A DNA stretch of 64,000 bases, from positions 333,189 to 397,188 of the forward strand of contig JBCDLH010000003.1 of assembly GCA_038745585.1 (NCBI GenBank). Direction: 5' to 3'. Shown here piece by piece: positions 60,775-64,000 of this stretch. The notes beneath the pieces were generated by a model that was given only the letters and a program-made list of their open reading frames with translations, was not told the origin of the DNA and did no database searches. The number at the start of each line of letters is the position of its first letter. The first letter of the stretch is position 1. This stretch comes from HLUCCA09 sp038745585. GTDB lineage: Bacteria; Pseudomonadota; Alphaproteobacteria; Rhodobacterales; Rhodobacteraceae. The translations under genes and the position numbers were made by a program.

Positions 60775-61676
60775 ATGTCTTGCCGCTGCGGATGCCCTAT
60801 CTCCTGACGGCGGGGTTTCTGATCGCGCTCTCCGCCCTCTTCGATCTGCGCCTTGCGGTGGTGACGGCGGTCTGGCTCGCGCTTTGGTATCTCAATGCCA
60901 GCGTTGCAGAGCGTGGCGGGCCGCTCGCGCGCTATGTCACGCCGGTCATTTTCGGGCTGACGCTGATCCTTTTGTGGGAGTTGGCGGTCGGGCTCTTCCA
61001 AGTGCCCTCGGTCATCCTGCCCGCGCCCTCGGCCATCGCAGCGCGGTTCGCGGTATCGACCGATATCCTCTGGGCGGATTTCGTGCAGACCTTCGTTAAG
61101 GGCGCGCTCTCGGGCTATGCCATCGGAGGGCTCGCGGCCTTCGCTGTCGCACTCGTTGCGGATCGCTACGATGTGCTGCGGCGGGGGCTCTTGCCGGTCG
61201 GCAGCTTTATGGCGGCCCTGCCGATTGTGGGTACGGCGCCGATCCTCGTAATGTGGTTCGGCTTTGATTGGGAGAGTAAGGCGGCGGTCGTTGTCGCGAT
61301 GGTCTTTTTCCCAATCCTCGTGAACACGGTCGAAGGGCTGCGCGCGGCCGATGCGATGCAGCGCGATCTGATGCACACCTATGCTGCTACGCAAGGTCAA
61401 ACCCTGGTCAAACTGCGCCTCCCGGCCGCGATGCCGTTTATTTTCAACGGCTTGAAGATCTCTACGACGCTGGCGCTCATTGGCGCGATCGTTGCGGAGT
61501 TCTTTGGCTCGCCCACCGTGGGCATGGGCTTTCGCATCTCGACCGAAGTGGGACGGCTCGCGCTCGACATGGTCTGGGCCGAGATCCTCGTTGCTGCCCT
61601 GGCGGGCTCGGCGTTTTATGGCGCCGTCGCGCTGATCGAGCGCTGGGTCACGTTCTGGCATCCGTCGCAACGCTAG
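60771..61676 (+). CDS. ABC transporter permease
   Basis: 301 residues, GTG start in the GTGA overlap with the first permease. About seven helices; coupling loop YAATQGQTLVKLRLPAAMPF matches that of its partner, so the two probably form a heterodimer. It is followed by 310 bp and then the binding protein gene. Confidence 0.9.
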   Translation: MNVLPLRMPYLLTAGFLIALSALFDLRLAVVTAVWLALWYLNASVAERGGPLARYVTPVIFGLTLILLWELAVGLFQVPSVILPAPSAIAARFAVSTDILWADFVQTFVKGALSGYAIGGLAAFAVALVADRYDVLRRGLLPVGSFMAALPIVGTAPILVMWFGFDWESKAAVVVAMVFFPILVNTVEGLRAADAMQRDLMHTYAATQGQTLVKLRLPAAMPFIFNGLKISTTLALIGAIVAEFFGSPTVGMGFRISTEVGRLALDMVWAEILVAALAGSAFYGAVALIERWVTFWHPSQR

Positions 61677-61986
61677 ATCGCCTCACCGGGTGCCCCCCGT
61701 TGCAGGATCGAGGCCGGCTGCGCGCCCTTTGTCGGGCGATCTGGCGTCGACAACTGCGCGTTTTCACGCTCGAAGATCCAGACGGTCCTGCTTGTCATTC
61801 GAGACACCTTCAAGGGTCCTTATGGGTGGGTTGCCATATCTTTCAGGGCAACGGCCACGTCGAACTCCGTGTTGTGCTGAGCAAAACTTGGGCACCTGCT
61901 CAAGCTCCGCCCAGACTGGCGCGTTTCCACTTTTGTTTCCGGGTCTTGTAGTGAAAACTGGCCGCACAAAAACAGGGAGATCCGAC
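61677..61986. promoter_or_regulatory. 310-bp leader of the binding-protein gene
   Basis: Lower GC than the genes around it, no credible ORF. One perfect 6-bp inverted repeat (GTTGCC 61830-61835 with GGCAAC 61847-61852). AGGGAGA before the ATG is the RBS. It probably holds a separate promoter for the binding protein, which is usually needed in excess. Confidence 0.45.
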
Positions 61987-62970
61987 ATGAAAAACACGCT
62001 TTTTGGCGCAGTGGGTGCGCTTGCACTGACAGCGGGTGCGCTTCAGGCAGACGAAGTGCGCCTGCAATTGCAGTGGGTCACACAGGCTCAATTTGCCGGC
62101 TACTACGTGGCGCTCGACCAGGGCTACTATGAGGAAGAGGGGCTGGACGTGACGATCCTGCCCGGCGGGCCCGACATCGCGCCGCCCCAAGTCCTCGCTG
62201 GGGGCGGGGCCGACGTGATGCTGAACTGGATGCCCTCGGCGCTCGCTGCGCGCGAGCGGGGCTTGCCGGTCGTCAACATTGCGCAGCCGTTCAAGTCCTC
62301 CGGGCTCAAGCTTACATGCTGGAAAGACACCGGCATCACCGGGCCGCAAGACTTTAAGGGGCGCACGATCGGCGTCTGGTTCTTCGGCAATGAGTATCCT
62401 TTCCTCAGCTGGATGAGCCAGGAGGGGATTTCGACCGAAGGGGGGGATGACGGCGTCACGGTCCTAAAGCAGGGCTTCAACGTAGATCCGCTTCTGCAGC
62501 GCCAGGCCGATTGTATCTCGACGATGACGTACAATGAGTATTGGCAAGTGATCGATGCGGGCGTGAGCCCGGATGAGCTTGTGACGTTCAAGTACGAAGA
62601 TATGGGGGTCGCCACGCTGGAAGACGGTATGTGGGTGTTGGAGGAAAACCTCGAAGATCCGGCATTCGTCGACAAGATGGAGCGTTTCGTGCGCGCCTCG
62701 ATGCAGGGCTGGAAGTGGGCCGAAGAGAATCCCGATGAGGCGGCGCTCATCGTGCTCGACAACGACGCGACCGGCGCGCAGACCGAGGAGCATCAGAAGC
62801 GCATGATGGGCGAGATCGCCAAGCTGACGGCGGGATCGAATGGCGCGCTGGATCCGGCAGACTTTGAGCGGACGGTCTCGACGTTGCTCGCGGGCGGGTC
62901 CGATCCGGTGATCACGGCGGAGCCGGAGGGCGCCTGGACGCATGCGATAACAGATGCTGCGCTGAACTGA
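61987..62970 (+). CDS. ABC transporter substrate-binding protein (NMT1/THI5-like)
   Basis: Periplasmic binding protein, 327 residues. Signal peptide MKNTLFGAVGALALTAGALQ with cleavage near ADE. The mature part begins VRLQLQWVTQAQFAGYYVAL and contains GYYEEEGLDVTILPGGPDIA and the Trp/Cys-rich LTCWKDTGITGPQDFKGRTI. These are features of pyrimidine-moiety binders (ThiY, RibY). Completes the importer of the operon. A perfect terminator stem follows at 63028. Confidence 0.92.
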   Translation: MKNTLFGAVGALALTAGALQADEVRLQLQWVTQAQFAGYYVALDQGYYEEEGLDVTILPGGPDIAPPQVLAGGGADVMLNWMPSALAARERGLPVVNIAQPFKSSGLKLTCWKDTGITGPQDFKGRTIGVWFFGNEYPFLSWMSQEGISTEGGDDGVTVLKQGFNVDPLLQRQADCISTMTYNEYWQVIDAGVSPDELVTFKYEDMGVATLEDGMWVLEENLEDPAFVDKMERFVRASMQGWKWAEENPDEAALIVLDNDATGAQTEEHQKRMMGEIAKLTAGSNGALDPADFERTVSTLLAGGSDPVITAEPEGAWTHAITDAALN

Positions 62971-63027
62971 GCGCGCACGCCGCACATGTACGCGGTTCAG
63001 CGAACAGCGAGGCTGGTAAAATGCACG

Positions 63028-63057
63028 CGCGGGCCCCCAAAATGGGCCCGCGTTCTT
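63028..63057 (+). terminator. terminator stem after the binding-protein gene
   Basis: CGCGGGCCC (63028-63036) pairs perfectly with GGGCCCGCG (63044-63052) around CCAAAAT and is followed by TTCTT. It ends the transporter transcript 57 bp after the stop codon. Confidence 0.8.
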
Positions 63058-63087
63058 GTGTCAGATCTCCGCCAAAGTGCTGTGGCG

Positions 63088-63190
63088 AGAGCGTGTCGCG
63101 TTTAATCGGATCAACCTCGTTACAGTTTTTGCGTTCGAGGCGAAGCCAAGAGGCAGCGAAACCTGAATCCGTTTCAACGCGACGTGCTCT
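63088..63190. repeat. RIME/MITE-like imperfect inverted repeat
   Basis: The left end AGAGCGTGTCGCGTTTAATC (from 63088) matches the complement of the right end, AGAGCACGTCGCGTTGAAAC (from 63190), and the match continues with CGGAT. About 23 of the first 27 positions agree. The right end touches the stop codon of the convergent small gene. It resembles palindromic intergenic elements of alphaproteobacteria; no second copy is in the window. Confidence 0.65.
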
Positions 63191-63647
63191 AGGCCGCGTC
63201 GTAGGGCATTTCGCCAGTGCCGATCGCAGTTGGGGATGCGGGCATCGGAGTCGGGTCATTGCGCCCCGGCACGCCTTGTGCGTTCGCTTCCGCAGCTTCC
63301 TCACGGAGGCGGGAAATCTCCTGCATCATTTCGGTGGGGATCTGCGCATAGGTTTTGAGCGGACCCGCGGGCTCGACCGGTATCGGCTGTGGCGCCGCTG
63401 CATCGTCGTCTCGCGCGGGCGGTTGAGGGACAATGAGCTCGGTCGAGAGCCGTTTATCGGCGACGTCAGCAACGTCCGACGCTTTGGCCGCCGAGACGAT
63501 CGGCTCAGCTGTCAACGGTTTGGTCTCAATGGATGCGCTCTGGCCCGCTTCGGCCACCGGGCCGGCTAAGGCGTTGCGCGTGTTCGACTGTAGCAATGGT
63601 CCGGGTTCCCCCGGCCCAGGCACAATTGGGCGAAGACCGACGGTCAT
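63189..63647 (-). CDS. hypothetical proline/alanine-rich protein
   Basis: 152 residues from ATG 63647 (163 from an upstream start at 63680). Low-complexity Pro/Ala/Glu-rich sequence with no signal peptide, membrane segment or known domain; one likely helix (PTEMMQEISRLREEAAEANA). The stop codon lies at the end of the inverted repeat at 63088-63190. It may be a real but poorly conserved gene. Confidence 0.45.
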   Translation of the reverse strand: MTVGLRPIVPGPGEPGPLLQSNTRNALAGPVAEAGQSASIETKPLTAEPIVSAAKASDVADVADKRLSTELIVPQPPARDDDAAAPQPIPVEPAGPLKTYAQIPTEMMQEISRLREEAAEANAQGVPGRNDPTPMPASPTAIGTGEMPYDAA

Positions 63648-63795
63648 CATATCGTGTTGCTCCGAATAGAGCGCCCCCACGTGATGACGGTGACTTAGAG
63701 ATATGAAGATCGGCTTAAGCGCACACGATAAAATGATGCGGCTTGAGGCAGTGTCGCTGCGGCCGCGAGGACACCGCCCGCCCGGCGCAAGGGCG

Positions 63796-64000
63796 TCAAC
63801 CGCGGTTCATGCGATTGGCGATGAGCTCGTCCACGACGCCAGGCTCTGCGAGTGTTGATGTATCTCCGAGTGCTGCGTAATCGTTTTCTGCGATTTTGCG
63901 GAGGATGCGGCGCATGATTTTGCCCGACCGGGTTTTGGGCAGGCCCGGGGCCCATTGGATGAGGTCGGGCGAGGCGATCGGGCCGATTTCGGTGCGCACC
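63796..64000 (-). CDS. acs: acetyl-CoA synthetase, C-terminal fragment (cut by window edge)
   Basis: Last 67 residues of acetate--CoA ligase. EIGPIASPDLIQWAPGLPKT followed by RSGKIMRRILRKIA carries the acetylatable catalytic lysine (PKTRSGKIMRR), and LGDTSTLAEPGVVDELI is the normal C-terminus. The gene continues beyond position 64000. Confidence 0.95.
   Translation of the reverse strand, partial: VRTEIGPIASPDLIQWAPGLPKTRSGKIMRRILRKIAENDYAALGDTSTLAEPGVVDELIANRMNRG

Noticed and set aside
63101..63117. FNR/CRP-like TTAAT...ATCAA site
   Set aside because: The spacer is 3 instead of 4 bases and the sequence belongs to the arm of the RIME-like element.

Overview
The window is GC-rich, gene-dense chromosomal DNA from an alphaproteobacterium, most likely a Rhodobacteraceae (roseobacter/Rhodobacter-type) species. 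Grounds for this: the neighbourhoods secG-pyrG, purA with a DUF2842 gene, clpP-clpX, rpoZ-rsh-DUF2062, accBC-aat-DUF2155-mlaD-NDUFA12, phaAB, an Edd-type Entner-Doudoroff dehydratase, and an RlmI-like methyltransferase paired with a PIN protein. No rRNA, tRNA, phage, insertion sequence or CRISPR array was seen. About 64 protein genes are supported. Both ends cut genes: adenine deaminase at the left and acetyl-CoA synthetase at the right.

Layout. 1-6.0 kb: adenine deaminase, then on the minus strand a short-chain acyl-CoA-type XRE regulator (ScfR/PccR family) followed 3 bp later by molybdate transporter genes modABC. 6.2-16.1 kb: a tripartite tricarboxylate transporter (tctC-B-A) running into an oxalyl-CoA-synthetase-like ligase, a ketopantoate-reductase-like enzyme, a class V aminotransferase, a fadD acyl-CoA ligase and a BASS-family transporter. 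16.5-18.6 kb: phaA-phaB for polyhydroxybutyrate precursors. 18.8-28.2 kb: housekeeping genes (rnhA, methyltransferase, DUF3429, LysE exporter, ispH, NYN protein, rpoZ, rsh, DUF2062, EamA transporter, thiamine diphosphokinase). 28.3-31.4 kb: a 1027-residue, very acidic, low-complexity protein of unknown function. 31.7-36.3 kb: DUF2842, purA, GNAT, secG, pyrG. 36.4-41.7 kb: edd, a 52-residue small protein, RNA methyltransferase, PIN protein, and a photolyase/cryptochrome-like protein with reversed domain order. 41.9-49.5 kb: ArsR/SRPBCC pair, clpP, clpX, RidA, NDUFA12, mlaD, DUF2155, aat, accC, accB.

49.8-63 kb: sulfotransferase and two glycosyltransferases interleaved with a reductive pyrimidine degradation locus. 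That locus has a TetR regulator, beta-alanine/omega-amino acid aminotransferase, beta-ureidopropionase-type hydrolase, dihydropyrimidinase and a complete ABC importer (ATPase, two permeases, NMT1/THI5-like binding protein). It also carries two small membrane proteins and a GNAT enzyme. The first pathway enzyme, dihydropyrimidine dehydrogenase, is not in the window.

Non-coding structure is informative. There are four dispersed copies of a short intergenic element with a TATTTGG-CAAGA core, one RIME/MITE-like imperfect inverted repeat, a 7 x 15 bp minisatellite and a GAAGCC microsatellite inside the acidic gene. Candidate operators lie beside scfR, edd, the ArsR gene and the TetR gene. Most genes belong to known families. 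The least explained items are the acidic protein, the reversed photolyase-like protein, the small ORFs and the intergenic repeats.
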